Source of the DNA: Neoarius graeffei | Lineage: Eukaryota > Chordata > Actinopteri > Siluriformes > Ariidae | Assembly: GCF_027579695.1 (NCBI RefSeq) | Contig: NC_083574.1 | Location: 60,524,559 to 60,588,558 of the forward strand | Length of the DNA stretch: 64,000 bases | Reading direction: 5' to 3' | Shown here: positions 11,631 through 23,414 of the stretch, piece by piece | Layout: every line of letters starts with the position of its first letter | Numbering within the stretch: position 1 is the first letter of the stretch | The notes under the pieces: generated by a model | Told to the model about the DNA's origin: nothing | Databases searched by the model: none | The model's input: the letters and a program-made list of their open reading frames with translations, nothing else | Position numbers and translations under genes: made by a program

Positions 11631-12100
11631 AAACAAACATGGGAGTGTATAGAAACACTGAGACTACACATGCATGGGGTCCCACTGCGACTTCCTCGTT
11701 CCATGTCCATGCTTTGTGCTTTGTATTCCAAAAAAAAAAAAGACTATAAAACACTATCAGTGAATAGTGCTATGGGTTGTAAATGAATTTATGTAAATAT
11801 ATAAGTTTCTGTAAGAATCTGGGGAAGTAGTGGGGCAACAAGAAATGATGAACTGTATCTTTGTTTTTGTTTTTTTGAACAACAGAGGAGAAAAAAACAA
11901 CTGAAAAGTAGTTTTTAGTCATTATTCACTATTATTGTTATAATGTAATTATTGCCCTGGTTACAGTAATTGTCATCATTCTTATGATTATTGATGAGAT
12001 ATTAAGGGTGTCTAGAATTTTAAATGTGTATGTAGAAGTACTTAATGCCATTTTTCATCAGTGATGAGGATTTTTAATAAATTTGTACGCTAGCATGAGG
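11631..12100 (+). other. bcar1: bcar1 3' UTR with candidate polyadenylation signal
   Basis: No ORF follows the stop. An AATAAA at 12076-12081, preceded by a T-rich tract, is the first canonical polyadenylation signal, giving a 3' UTR of about 470 bases. A second A/T-rich signal-like stretch (AAAATAAAAA) lies near 13062, so a longer transcript is possible. Confidence 0.55.
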
Positions 12101-13313
12101 GACGTGACGGCAGCAGACGTGCAGCGCTTTATCCTTTTAATCAACGGGGCAGATTCAGGGTGGGAGCAAAGCATTATGGTGAGCTGACTGGCAGACTGTA
12201 CACGTAGACTGCCTAAATGAGTGAAAGGTAATTCAGTTTGCTGTATCTGCTAAAATATTCTCATGAAGCAGATGCAAAAGATAGTCTCGTCACAAGCAAG
12301 GGTCGATTTGGAAAACGATGCTTATAAAACATGGGAAAGAGTAGCTCTTTTTAACTGTTAAATAGTTTCATTTCCAACATACTTGTTATTCCTTTCAGTA
12401 TTCTTGCTCACCTTTCTCCCACTCTGGTCATGGTCTGCATTTTATGAACAGGTTTCTGTGACTTGCTGTGCACTGTTCCAGATTTTTGCTATGTTCTAGA
12501 TAAGGCTTCATATCTAGCAGCATGCCAAAGCAGTTTTTCCATTGCAGTGCTATTACCCTGCTGGACAGGGTCATTTTAGCCAAGGGGTTCTGTTTAATAC
12601 CTGAAAAAGATTTTTCCTTTTGGCACATTCCTGACCGTTAATGTCTATTAATCATGATGGCAGGTCTGTTCCTACAAGTAGGCTCTTTTTCTTTTAATAG
12701 CTATATAAAAATGTTTAACCGCCTCATAGTTAAACACTCCTAGTGTATTAAAATAGTACATTTTATTGAACCCCTGAAGATCCGCGAAGAATAAGGCTCT
12801 TTCACTATACTGTAATGTGGCAGCAGCTGTCGTATTGTCACTCACATTTGCAAAGTTTTTGTCACTGGAGGGCAACGTTGAGAACAAATCCATCTGCCTC
12901 AAATGTTTTCTTGGCTTTTTAACACCCTATTGGTTGCATTTTGAATATCGGAATATGTCAGCAGAAATAAGTTGGTGAATGTGGTAATACCTTTAAGTAC
13001 TACATGTTGTGCATATAGTCAGAATCCCTATCCAGTTTGAAAAAAAAAAAGGAGCACAGTGAAAATAAAAATTGACTTGGTATTTGTTGTAATGTTATTT
13101 CATCCTCAAATCTGTGTTTAAGGGTTTGGAATATCTTTGCGATGTTAAAAACATACTGTAAATTGCCTAACTGGAAAATATATGTTTAATATATTTTCAT
13201 TAAAAAAACTGATCAAGCCAATCTGATCTCTGTCCAATTCAACTTGTACACAAAGAACAGGAATATTGTTACTTAACAAAATGGCATAACAAAAAGGGCT
13301 TAGTTTGAAAGTT
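12101..13313. other. Intergenic, nothing recognised
   Basis: AT-rich sequence after bcar1. No convincing ORF, terminal repeats or SINE head was found. It may include the distal 3' UTR of bcar1. Confidence 0.5.
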
Positions 13314-13605
13314 CCATCCATGCATTATCCGTAACCGTTTTTCCTGTGCAGGTCGCCAGATCATCACAGGGCTGATACATACCGGTAGAGACAAACAACC
13401 ATTCACACTCACATTCACACCTACGGTCAATTTAGAGCCACCAATTAGCCTAACCTGCATGTCTTTGGACTGTGGGGGAAACCGGAGCACCCGGAGGAAA
13501 CCCATGCGGACACAGGGAGAACATGCAAACTCCATACAGAAAGGACCCCATTGGCTACCAGGCTCAAACCCAGAACCTTCTTGCTGTGAGGCAACAGTGC
13601 TGCCC
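13314..13605 (-). mobile_element. tRNA-derived SINE, older copy, head partly deleted
   Basis: Same family as 7102-8163 but inverted. It has several substitutions and lacks most of the A-box part (GCAACAGTGCTGCCC at its end). A 13-bp duplication TAGTTTGAAAGTT flanks it at 13301-13313 and 13606-13618. Confidence 0.9.
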
Positions 13606-13618
13606 TAGTTTGAAAGTT

Positions 13619-15256
13619 ACTTATTATAAAGTATAACCATGCTGCTTTCTCTATCTTACTTTAATTTATTTTAGTTCCTAGAGTCTGGTTTATCGACAAA
13701 CCTCATAAAAGGAATATGTGCAGCTGGGGGGTGTTAGACTGAACATCCTTCTGGTTAAGACGCTCTCTTTGAATGTAATATCTATCAGGTAAATTTGCCA
13801 TGCTTAATGAAATATGACCTCACCGGCAGCTCAGCTCTTGTGTTAACTCCTGGGTGTGATATTAAAGACTACATGCAGTTAATGAAGACCAAGATACTTA
13901 GGCAGTTCTTCACTCTCACTACTACTGGCAGTAAATTAAACTGGGATTCTTACTGCGAAAGCAATTAGGTTTAACTGACTGCATGCCACTCTTGGTGTAC
14001 TTATAGTCACCAGCCAGACAGCCAGCTTCTTTTGTAGCCTTTTGTCTCTGATGTTGAGATGCATTCTTGTTGAGCAATTTTTGTAAAAGAGTAAAGCAAA
14101 TTTATTTGCAACCACAAAACAAATCAAATGTCAAAGTCATAGTAATAGTTTAATTTAAATTTAATTTAATAGTTTAATTTAAAACACTGTTGTGCTTGGA
14201 AAACAAAAGAAACACGTTTCAGGCAGTGGTGTTCAGGCCATGGTGAGCACCAAAGATCCTATCAGATGAAATAACAATATTTAATAATAACAACATAATT
14301 AAAATATTTGATTTTTAAAATCCATATATATAATGTTTTAATTGTTTTAATTATGTTGCTCTCCTCATTCTTCTGTAATTTACTAAGCCATATTTCCTAT
14401 CAAAAAGAATGGCATCCAGTTATTGTCTCTTTTAAAGTCCTACCAACACAGTACTGCACAATATTTTACACACAGGCCACTTTTTCCATGGAATAAAAAT
14501 ATGTATTCTATTCCCTTCTAGTGGGTTTATTGATAGCATGCAATATTATCATATCGCTTATCCTCCATGTATTACGCCACTCTCCTCAATGGAGAATGAG
14601 CGTGCAATATTGTTACAATATTGCACGTTGTCAAGACAACATGACGTCACACATCCGAGCTCATGTGAATATCCAATGACCAAACTTTTCTGCTGCGCAT
14701 GCGCACAATCATTTCTTTGTCCGCCGGGAAAGAGAGAAGACGAGGCTAATCCAGTGCTACTGCTAGGATTAAGCACTAAATAAATAAACTGAAAACTGAA
14801 GACGTGCTGAACACCCGAAAGCCTACCAAACTTCATTATATATTCTTCACGCATATTTACAAGAGAAAAACATACCAACGGACATCAAAAAAATGGAAAA
14901 GAGACACGTCGGAGATGTAAAACTTCCGCACTAGTGAGAGACTGTGACAGTTTGTAAACAAACATGGCCGTGATCTGCTTCATTAAAAGCATAAGATTTT
15001 GAGAATTTTGGCTGCCAGATTGCTCCGTTGTGTGTAGCTGTCGATGTTGATTTTCAAAGTAACTGAGTAAATTACACAGGGAAAATAATTATAATATTCA
15101 GCTTGACTGCACTCGCATTGGCCTTCGATAACACTATACCGGTTGGAAAGTAACTGCACTGCTGCACTAACAGCACTGAGTTGTGGGTAAGCTAGCATTG
15201 GCCTTTGAGAATGCTGATATGATGAAAGTGTGTATGTACTGTATAATAATAATAAT
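13619..15256. other. AT-rich intergenic sequence with MITE-like traits
   Basis: No gene is recognised. The segment from about 14500 holds a perfect palindrome and GC-rich patches and could be part of an undefined DNA element, but paired termini were not found. Confidence 0.4.
14601..14627. repeat. Perfect palindrome, 13-bp arms
   Basis: CGTGCAATATTGT is followed by one base and its exact reverse complement. Such a tight palindrome can extrude as a hairpin, or mark the centre of a palindromic element. Confidence 0.85.
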
Positions 15257-15399
15257 AATATTGGCTGGCTTTTTTTCGTGGTCTATCAGATATATTCCAT
15301 TCAGCTAGCATAATATTGAACTCGTTTTTGACTCATTCAGTATCATGCTAGCTGAATGGAATATATCTGATAGACCATGAAGAAAAGCCAGCCAATATT
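15257..15399. repeat. Long hairpin-forming inverted repeat
   Basis: The arms of about 55 bp, from AATATTGGCTGGC to ATTCAGCTAGCAT and the reverse, differ at only a few bases and are separated by about 30 bp. It may be a small MITE or the inverted ends of a larger one reduced by deletion. Confidence 0.8.
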
Positions 15400-15689
15400 A
15401 TTTAAATATCTTGTGGTTACTGCCCGGTGTGCAGCTTCTAACTACTGGATTTATTCCAGAAAATGAGGTCGACCATGGCTTCACCTGAGTAGTGAAGATG
15501 GAAGCAATATTCATTACAGGCCTTAGTGATCTGACAATAAGATGTTTGTATGATTAAACAAAGATATCTTCCAATAAGATATTAAGTGTGATTTTAACAA
15601 GCTGTGTAACAGTGTTAAGTCTACGACCAGCTTCAGATCAATGTTTATATATGTGTCCTTTGTGAAGTTATTGTTGTTTTTCTTAATCT

Positions 15690-16058
15690 CATCTCATTAT
15701 CTCTAGCCGCTTTATCCTTCTACAGGGTCGCAGGCAAGCTGGAGCCTATCCCAGCTGACTACGGGCGAAAGGCAGGGTACACCCTGGACAAGTCACCAGG
15801 TCATCACAGGGCTGACACATAGACACAGACAACCATTCACACTCACATTCACACCTACGGTCAATTTAGAGTCACCAGTTAACCTAACCTGCATGTCTTT
15901 GGACTGTGGGGGAAACCGGAGCACCCAGAGGAAACCCACGCGGACACGGGGAGAACATGCAAACTCCACACAGAAAGGCCCTCGCCGGCCCCGGGGCTCA
16001 AACCCAGGACCTTCTTGCTGTGAGGCGACAGCGCTAACCACTACACCACCGTGCCGCC
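15690..16058 (-). mobile_element. tRNA-derived SINE, full length
   Basis: Full 369-bp copy, read on the minus strand from GGCGGCACGGTGGTGTAG to a (GAGAT) tail. A 15-bp duplication TGTTTTTCTTAATCT lies at 15675-15689 and 16059-16073 without a mismatch, so the insertion is well preserved. Confidence 0.95.
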
Positions 16059-16073
16059 TGTTTTTCTTAATCT

Positions 16074-16649
16074 GTACCCTCAAATCAGGAACTTAACATC
16101 TTCTGTAAACGCTCTTGCACAACACTGGACTTTTACCCAGAGTGGAAAAAACTTGAATAATTGTACTTTTTACTAAACTTAAGTATTAATTAGGAGCATT
16201 TATACTTTATTTCAGTGTTATTGGGGGAAAAATATCCAACATTATAAATCTTGAAGAAATCTTATCTCTTGGTCTTGCCTCATACGCTGTTATATACGTG
16301 AAACCAATCAAAACCATCAATGCAGAAAAAAGGCAATCTACTGTGACTTCATGCAACACAATGTAGTTAGAGCTGTAGCTATGAGTGTGTATTTGAATAT
16401 ATAAGAGGCTCTGGTCTGCAGTGTGAAACCTGAAGATCAGTGTCCTTGGCCTTATCTCAGTAAAATGTTTCAATATGCTGGAATAAGCAAAGACTCATAT
16501 AAAACTGGGTGACCCCATTGCTGTAGAAGGCATGAACTGTTATCATAGAACTTTGAAAAAAAAAAGCATGGTGAAGTAAGACATTAAGTGTTGCTAATTT
16601 GCGAACATTAACTGTCTATCATGTTGAAAAGTTTCATCTATGCAGCTAA
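16074..16649. other. Intergenic, nothing recognised
   Basis: AT-rich sequence without a convincing ORF or repeat boundary. It ends at the left edge of the duplicated block. Confidence 0.5.
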
Positions 16650-17832
16650 TTTGGTAATCATAAGTGATTTTTAAAATACTTTGTACTGCATAAAAAGCTT
16701 GTTTACCCAAGCTTTGAACTCTATCCAGAGTCTTCATCGGGGGAAATGACATCACTTTGAGCATGCATTATGCATGCTCGAAAGAATGGTGTCCCAAATA
16801 TCCGGAAGCTGGTACCAGCCCCCGTCATGGTTCAGGGAGGGCTTGAGGGTTCTGATGTAGATGGCTTCTCGTACACCTCATTTAAACCAGTCCAGTTCCT
16901 AGTCTAGAATTTTCACATTGTCTAGCTGTATCCTGTGTCCCATGTGGTGTTTGTGAATATGTTGCAATACCTCAGATGATATCAAGCTTGAGCGTCTATG
17001 TTCCATGTATCTAGTTCGAAGAGATCGTTTGGTTTCACCAACATTTTAACATTCGCAATTAACATTCCAGTTCATCCCAAAGGTGTTCAGTGGGGTTCAG
17101 TGGGGTTGAGGTCAGGGCTCTGTTCAGCCACTAGAATTTGTCCACACCAAACCATCAAACCATGTCTTTATGGACTTCATTTTATATACAGGGGCACAGT
17201 CATGCTGGAACAGGAAAGGACAAAGTTGGAATCATCCATCCATTATCTGTAACCGCTTACCCTGTGCAGGGTTGCTGGCAAGCTAGAGCCTATCCCAGCT
17301 GACTATGGGCGAGAGGCGGGGTACACCCTGGACAAGTCGCCAGGTCATCGCAGGGCTGACACATAGGCCAAGTTTACATTAGACTGTATCTGTCCCGTTT
17401 TCTTCGCGGATGCACTGTCCGTTTACATTAAACCGCCTGGAAACGCCAGGAAACAGGAATCCGCCAGGGTCCACGTATTCAATCCAGCTCGTGTCAGCTC
17501 CGGTGCTGTGTAAACATTGAGATACGCAGATACGCTGTGCTGAGCTCTAGCTGGCGTCGTCATTGGACAACGTCACTGTGACATCCACCTTCCTGATTCG
17601 CTGGCGTTGGTCATGTGACGCGACTGCTGAAAAACGGCGTGGACTTCCGCCTTGTATCACCTTTCATTAAAGAGTATAAAAGTATGAAAATACTGCAAAT
17701 ACTGATGCAAATACTGCCCATTGTGTACTTACGATTGTCTTTAGGCTTGCCATCCTTCCACTTGCAAGTGATATGCGCTGGGATCACACACACAGCGGCT
17801 CAGTCCCGAATCACTGCTCGTGCACTTCACTC
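16650..17832 (+). repeat. Duplicated block, source copy
   Basis: The block starts TTTGGTAATCATAAGTG and ends within a MITE at GCACTTCACTCG. It matches 19753-20800 almost base for base, apart from 134-135 bp near 16920-17054 missing from the second copy. The missing part is bounded by short repeats (CACATT/AACATT), so one copy lost it by slippage. The block includes the left part of the SINE at 17236 and over half of the MITE at 17366. Confidence 0.93.
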
Positions 17833-18058
17833 GCGTGCTGTGTGAGCTGCGCAGGGCCGGAGTGCACACCCTCCAGAGGGCACTCGCTGTTCAGGGCGGA
17901 GTGATTTGGAGCGCAGGATGCCTGCGGAGCCGAGCGTATCCGTGTATTGGTGTTGCTGTGTGCACGCAAATCGTGTATTGGTGTTGCTGTGTGCACACTA
18001 ATCGTTTTAAAAACGTTAATCTGATGATCCGCTGATACGGTCTAATGTAAACATGGGC
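17366..18058. mobile_element. MITE family A, copy 2
   Basis: 693 bp beginning GGCCAAGTTTACATTAGAC, ending with the inverse (ATGTAAACATGGGC). The 3-bp duplication is ATA (17363-17365, 18059-18061). It lies inverted relative to the copy at 7264-7965 and is homologous over its whole length. Confidence 0.88.
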
Positions 18059-18496
18059 ATAGAGACAAACAACCATTCACACTCACATTCACACCTATGA
18101 TCAATTTAGAGTCACCAATTAGCCTAATCTGCATGTCTTTGAACTGTGGGGGAAACCAGAGCACCTGGAAGAAACCTACGCAGACACAGGCTACATCCAC
18201 ACAACAACGAGATGTTACTTAAAAATATATCGCGTCCAAATGGGCAACGATCAGTAAAATATCAGGTCCATATGGCAACGCAACGCTTGCTGAAAACGAT
18301 GCAATACACATGCCACACCTCTAGGGGCGCTGTAAGATGGTCCCTTCGGAGACACCAGAACAATAGAAGAAGTAAGGACGCATGCGCATAAACTATTATG
18401 CGCGAGACTTCATATTAGCCACAAAGTCAGGAAAATCTTTTCGTAAAATTACATTATAATGACCAAATACAATGAAAAGTATTTTTCCAGTCTCAC

Positions 18497-18576
18497 CTGT
18501 GAAAGGTAATCCCATGTGATCTCGTTTGGACGGTAAACCTGTTGGTACAGTTAAACGCAGCACATGAATGAGGCAT
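18497..18576 (-). pseudogene. THAP zinc-finger first exon in MITE B
   Basis: The 80-bp exon reads MPHSCAAFNCTNRFTVQTRS, then HGITFHR up to a splice donor CAG|GTGAG at 18496. The start M-P-x-x-C-x4-C is the C2CH signature start of a THAP domain, as found in P-element-like and other transposases. The rest of the domain, with its C-x2-H, would be in a second exon that is not present. Confidence 0.7.
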
Positions 18577-18815
18577 CTTTATTCTCCGCTTTGACCTATC
18601 CAATATGGCGGCGAGGATGACGTATGATTCTACGCGGAAGGCGGCGTCTTTAATGGTCCGGAATAAATTGAATGCTACACGTTGATGGATTAATTTGTTG
18701 TTCTACGCCCTTTTTGAGGAATGTATTGGAGGACTTAAACCAACATCTGAAGAGGTGAGATCGCTCCTTTTTTTCCCTATTTTTGCTGGCGGGATTGACT
18801 CTGCCCTAAGGGCTA

Positions 18816-18819
<4 letters not shown>

Positions 18820-18860
<41 letters not shown>
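18820..18860 (+). repeat. (TC)n microsatellite
   Basis: About 20 uninterrupted TC units inside MITE B. Confidence 0.98.
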
Positions 18861-18863
<3 letters not shown>

Positions 18864-19375
18864 TTGCACCATTACACAATAAATATTCACAGTGAAAATA
18901 TTTTGTAAGCGCATTTCATGAACCAAGTTATAGGATTTGTTGGCAACTCGCATCGAGTTCATTACACTTCTACCCGGCGTGAAGCACTCACAGTCATGTG
19001 GTTGTGACGTCATCATAAACAAATCCGTTCTACTCATCCAGACAACTTTGCAACGGCAATGTTGCCAGATCTTTCCACTCTGGAACCCGTTCTCAAAAAG
19101 ATTGCGTTTTGGGCACCCAAAACGCCGGTGCCGTGTGGACGCCAGGCCTAAACGATAAGCAATTGTATCGGAGTCACCTGAATTCGTTGCCGTGTGGACA
19201 GGGCCACAGGGAGAACATGCAAACTCCACACAGAAAGGCCTTTGTCGGCCACTGGGCTCAAACCCAGAACCTTCTTGCTGTGAGGTGACAGTGCTAACCA
19301 CTACACCACCGTGCTGCCCAAGTTGGAATCATACAATTGTCTAAAAGGCCTATGTCTGCATGATGTAGCATTAGT

Positions 19376-19752
19376 CTCATCTCATCTCATCATCTCTAGC
19401 CGCTTTATCCTTCTACAGGGTCGCAGGCAAGCTGGAGCCTATCCCAGCTGACTACGGGCGAAAGGCAGGGTACACCCTGGACAAGTCGCCAGGTCATCAC
19501 AGGGCTGACACATAGACACAGACAACCATTCACACTCACATTCACACCTACGGTCAATTTAGAGCCACCAGTTAACCTAACCTGCATGTCTTTGGACTGT
19601 GGGGGAAACCGGAGCACCCGGAGGAAACCCACGCGGACACGGGGAGAACATGCAAACTCCACACAGAAAGGCCCTCGCCGGCCCCGGGGCTCAAACCCAG
19701 GACCTTCTTGCTGTGAGGTGACAGCGCTAACCACTACACCACCGTGCCGCCC
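19376..19752 (-). mobile_element. tRNA-derived SINE, left boundary of the rearranged locus
   Basis: Full-length copy on the minus strand. Its left duplication TGTAGCATTAGT (19364-19375) is not repeated at its own right edge but after the SINE fragment at 20911, showing that the duplicated block was placed between two pieces of one insertion. Confidence 0.9.
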
Positions 19753-20800
19753 TTTGGTAATCATAAGTGATTTTTAAATACTTTGTACTGCATAAAAAGC
19801 TTGTTTACCCAAGCTTTGAACTCTATCCAGAGTCTTCATCGGGGGAAATGACATCACTTTGAGCATGCATTACGCATGCTCGAAAGAATGGTGTCCCAAA
19901 TATCCGGAAGCTGGTACCAGCCCCCGTCATGGTTCAGGGAGGGCTTGAGGGTTCTGATGTAGATGGCTTCTCGTACACCTCATTTAAACCAGTCCAGTTC
20001 CTGGTCTAGAATTTTCACATTCGCAATTAACATTCCAGTTCATCCCAAAGGTGTTCAGTGGGGTTCAGTGGGGTTGAGGTCAGGGCTCTGTGCAGCCACT
20101 AGAATTTGTCCACACCAAACCATCAAACCATGTCTTTATGGACTTCATTTTATATACAGGGGCACAGTCATGCTGGAACAGGAAAGGACAAAGTTGGAAT
20201 CATCCATCCATTATCTGTAACCGCTTACCCTGTGCAGGGTTGCTGGCAAGCTAGAGCCTATCCCAGCTGACTATGGGCGAGAGGCGGGGTACACCCTGGA
20301 CAAGTCGCCAGGTCATCGCAGGGCTGACACATAGGCCAAGTTTACATTAGACTGTATCTGTCCCGTTTTCTTCGCGGATGCACTGTCCGTTTACATTAAA
20401 CAGCCTGGAAACGCCGAGAAACGGGAATCCGCCAGGGTCCACGTATTCAATCCAGATCGTGTCAGCTCCGGTGCTGTGTAAACATTGAGATACGCAGATA
20501 CGCTGTGCTGAGCTCTAGCTGGCGTCGTCATTGGACAACGTCACTGTGACATCCACCTTCCTGATTCGCTGGCGTTGGTCATGTGACGCGACTGCTGAAA
20601 AACGGCGCGGACTTCCGCCTTGTATCACCTTTCATTAAAGAGTATAAAAGTATGAAAATACTGCAAATACAGATGCAAATACTGCCCATTGTGTACTTAT
20701 GATTGTCTTTAGGCTTGCCATCCTTCCACTTGCAAGTGATATGCGCTGGGATCACACACACAGCGGCTCAGTCCCAAATCGTGGCTCGTGCACTTCACTC
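19753..20800 (+). repeat. Duplicated block, derived copy
   Basis: Copy of 16650-17832 with a deletion of about 135 bp. The left junction follows CCGTGCCGCC of a SINE, the right junction lies in a MITE at CTTCACTC|GGGGAG. The junctions share only a few bases with the source, which suggests template switching rather than unequal crossing over. Confidence 0.9.
20334..20800. mobile_element. MITE family A, truncated copy 3
   Basis: Left 467 bp of the same copy as 17366-18058, with the same ATA target base triplet to its left (20331-20333). The right third is missing because the duplicated block ends here. Confidence 0.88.
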
Positions 20801-20911
20801 GGGGAGAACATGCAAACTCCACACAGAAAGGCCCTCGCCGGCCCCGGGGCTCGAACCCAGGACCTTCTTGCTGTGAGGCGACAGCGCTAACCACTACACC
20901 ACCGTGCCGCC
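20800..20911 (-). mobile_element. SINE head fragment after the duplicated block
   Basis: About 112 bp of the 5' part of the SINE family (minus strand), containing the A and B boxes. It repeats the last 103 bp of the SINE at 19376-19752 with two or three differences. The right duplication TGTAGCATTAGT is at 20912-20923. Confidence 0.88.
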
Positions 20912-20923
20912 TGTAGCATTAGT

Positions 20924-21482
20924 ACTCTTTACTAATATTAAGGGGCCCAAACCCTTAAAAAACAGCATTAGATAATTATCCTTCCTCCACCAAACTTTAC
21001 TGCTGGTACTGTACATTCTGCTAGGTCCATCAGAATAAAGAGTGAATGCAATATTTTTGTTAAGCCCCATGAATTAAAGCTGAAAGTCTAGACTTCAATC
21101 ATACATTGATTGCTTCCTTTCAAATCCATTGTGCTGGTGTACAGAGGCAAAAATACAAAAACTGTGTCGCTATCCAAATACTTATGGACCCAACTGGAGG
21201 TGTGATGGTCAGGTGTCCACATAATTTTGGCCATCATGGAGCTTGAAATCTGACAAAAGTTTTTAAATATGAATTTCATAAATTCAAATTAGAGACACAT
21301 CACACTGAATAAAATTAATTTTTTTTTCTGTGGTAATAAATTTAAATTTAATAATTTTAACTTTTTCTTATGATTTCACAGTGCTCAAACCCAGCCTTTA
21401 AACAGTAATGACCATAATATAAAGTGAAGAGAAGAGAAAAGAAAAGAAGAAAAGGGCCGTGGAGTGGATTAAGCACTTAGTA
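20924..21482. other. Intergenic, nothing recognised
   Basis: AT-rich; a purine-rich AAGAGAAGAGAAAAG tract lies near 21430. There is no gene. Confidence 0.5.
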
Positions 21483-21634
21483 GAGGTGCATCTCAGAAAA
21501 TTAGAATATAGTGAAAAAGTTCATTTTTCAGTAATTTAATTCAAAAAGGTAAACTTTAAAATATTCTATATTCATTACACATAAAGTGAAATATTTCAAG
21601 TCTTGTTTATTTTAATATTGATGATAATTGCTCA

Positions 21635-22010
21635 GGGCGGCACGGTGGTGTAGTGGTTAGTGCTGTCGCCTCACAGCAAGAAGGTCCTGGGTTTGAGCCC
21701 CGGGGCCGGCGAGGGCCTTTCTGTGTGGAGTTTGCATGTTCTCCCCGTGTCCGCGTGGGTTTCCTCCGGGTGCTCCGGTTTCCCCCACAGTCCAAAGACA
21801 TGCAGGTTAGGTTGACTGGTGACTCTAAATTGACCGTAGGTGTGAATGTGAGTGTGAATGGTTGTCTGTGTCTATGTGTCAGCCCTGTGATGACCTGGCA
21901 ACTTGTCCAGGGTGTACCCCGCCTTTCGCCCGTAGTCAGCTGGGATAGGCTCCAGCTTGCCTGCGACCCTGTAGAAGGATAAAGTGGCTAGAGATAATGA
22001 GATGAGATGA
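21635..22010 (+). mobile_element. tRNA-derived SINE in the Tc1-like element
   Basis: Full-length 376 bp with GAGAT tail. A 12-bp duplication GATAATTGCTCA is at 21623-21634 and 22011-22022. Confidence 0.95.
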
Positions 22011-22116
22011 GATAATTGCTCATAGCTCATGGAAATCAAAATTCAGTATCTCACATTATTAGATTATTTCCTACGATCAATCAAAAAAGGATTTAGAATA
22101 CAGAAATGTCCAACTT

Positions 22117-22480
22117 GGGCGGCACGGTGGTGTAGTGGTTAGCGCTGTCGCCTCACAGCAAGAAGGTCCGGGTTCGAGCCCCGTGGCTGGCGAGGGCCTT
22201 TCTGTGTGGAGTTTGCATGTTCTCCCCGTGTCCGCGTGGGTTTCCTCCGGGTGCTCCGGTTTCCCCCACAGTCCATAGACATGCAGGTTAGGTTAACTGG
22301 TGACTCTAAATTGACTGTGAGTGTGAATGGTTGTCTGTGTCTATGTGTCAGCCCTGTGATGACCTGGTGACTTGTCCAGGGTGTACCCCGCCTTTCGCCC
22401 GTAGTCAGCTGGGATAGACTCCAGCTTGCCTGTGACCCTGTAGAACAGGATAAAGTGGCTAAAGATAATGAGATGAGATG
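22117..22480 (+). mobile_element. tRNA-derived SINE in the Tc1-like element
   Basis: Full-length copy; a 13-bp duplication AAATGTCCAACTT is at 22104-22116 and 22481-22493. Confidence 0.95.
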
Positions 22481-22753
22481 AAATGTCCAACTTCTGAAAA
22501 GTATGTTCATTTATACACTCAATACTTGGTGGGGCAACTTTACCATGAATTGCTGCATCAAGGCAGCATGGCATGGAGGTGATCAGACTGTGGCACTGCA
22601 GTGTTATTGAAGCCCAGGTCGCTTTGATAGCAGCCTTCAGCTCATCTGTATTTTGGGTCGGGTGTTTCTCATCTTCCTCTTGACAATACCCCATAGATTC
22701 TCTCTGGGGTTCAGGTCAGGTGAGTTGGCTGCCCAATCAAGCAGAGTAATATC

Positions 22754-23118
22754 TCATCTCATTATCTCTAGCCGCTTTATCCTTCTACAGGGTCGCAGGC
22801 AAGCTGGAGCCTATCCCAGCTGACTACGGGCGAAAGGCGGGGTACACCCTGGACAAGTCGCCAGGTCATCACAGGGCTGACACATAGACACAGACAACCA
22901 TTCACACTCACACCTACGGTCAATTTAGAGTCACCAGTTAACCTAACCTGCATGTCTTTGGACTGTAGGGGAAACCAGAGCACCCGGAGGAAACCCACGT
23001 GGACACGGGGAGAACATGCAAACTCCACACAGAAAGGCCCTCGCCGGCCCCGGGGCTCGAACCCAGGACCTTCTTGCTGTGAGGCGACAGCGCTAACCAC
23101 TACACCACCGTGCTGCCC
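22754..23118 (-). mobile_element. tRNA-derived SINE in the transposase pseudogene
   Basis: Full-length minus-strand copy. A 12-bp duplication CAGAGTAATATC is at 22742-22753 and 23119-23130. Confidence 0.95.
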
Positions 23119-23414
23119 CAGAGTAATATCATGATCAGCAAATCATTTGGTTGTAGTTTTGGCACTGTGGGCAGGTGCTAAGTCCTGCTGGAAAAGGAAA
23201 TTGGCATCTCCATGAAACTTGTCAGCAAATAGAAGTATGAAGTGCACTAAAATCCCCTGGTAGATGGCTGTGTTGACTCTGGACTTGATAAAACACAGTG
23301 GACCGACACCAGCAGATGACATGGCATCCCAAATCATCACAGACTGTGGAAACTTCACACTGGACTTCAAACACCTTGGATTCTGTGCCTCTCCACTCTT
23401 CCTCCAGACTCTAG

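Larger units (their letters stand above)
18189..19205. mobile_element. MITE family B, copy 1, with a THAP exon
   Basis: 1017 bp starting GGCTACATCCACAC, with the right end reading GGCCCTGTCCACACGGCAAC on the minus strand. The duplication is ACA (18186-18188, 19206-19208). The interior has a (TC)n tract and a THAP-coding exon on the minus strand. A second copy is at 43030-44495. Confidence 0.88.
17236..19319 (-). mobile_element. tRNA-derived SINE carrying two different MITEs
   Basis: SINE pieces at 17236-17365, 18059-18188 and 19206-19319 join into one copy when the insertions are removed. The SINE itself is flanked by a 13-bp duplication AAGTTGGAATCAT (17223-17235, 19320-19332). Both insertions have 3-bp duplications. 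Confidence 0.9.

Noticed and set aside
15793-16096. ORFs of 60-120 codons with GPGFEPRGRRGPFCVEFACS-like text, found at a dozen places on both strands
   Set aside because: They are the SINE body read in open frames; no promoter or selection is implied.
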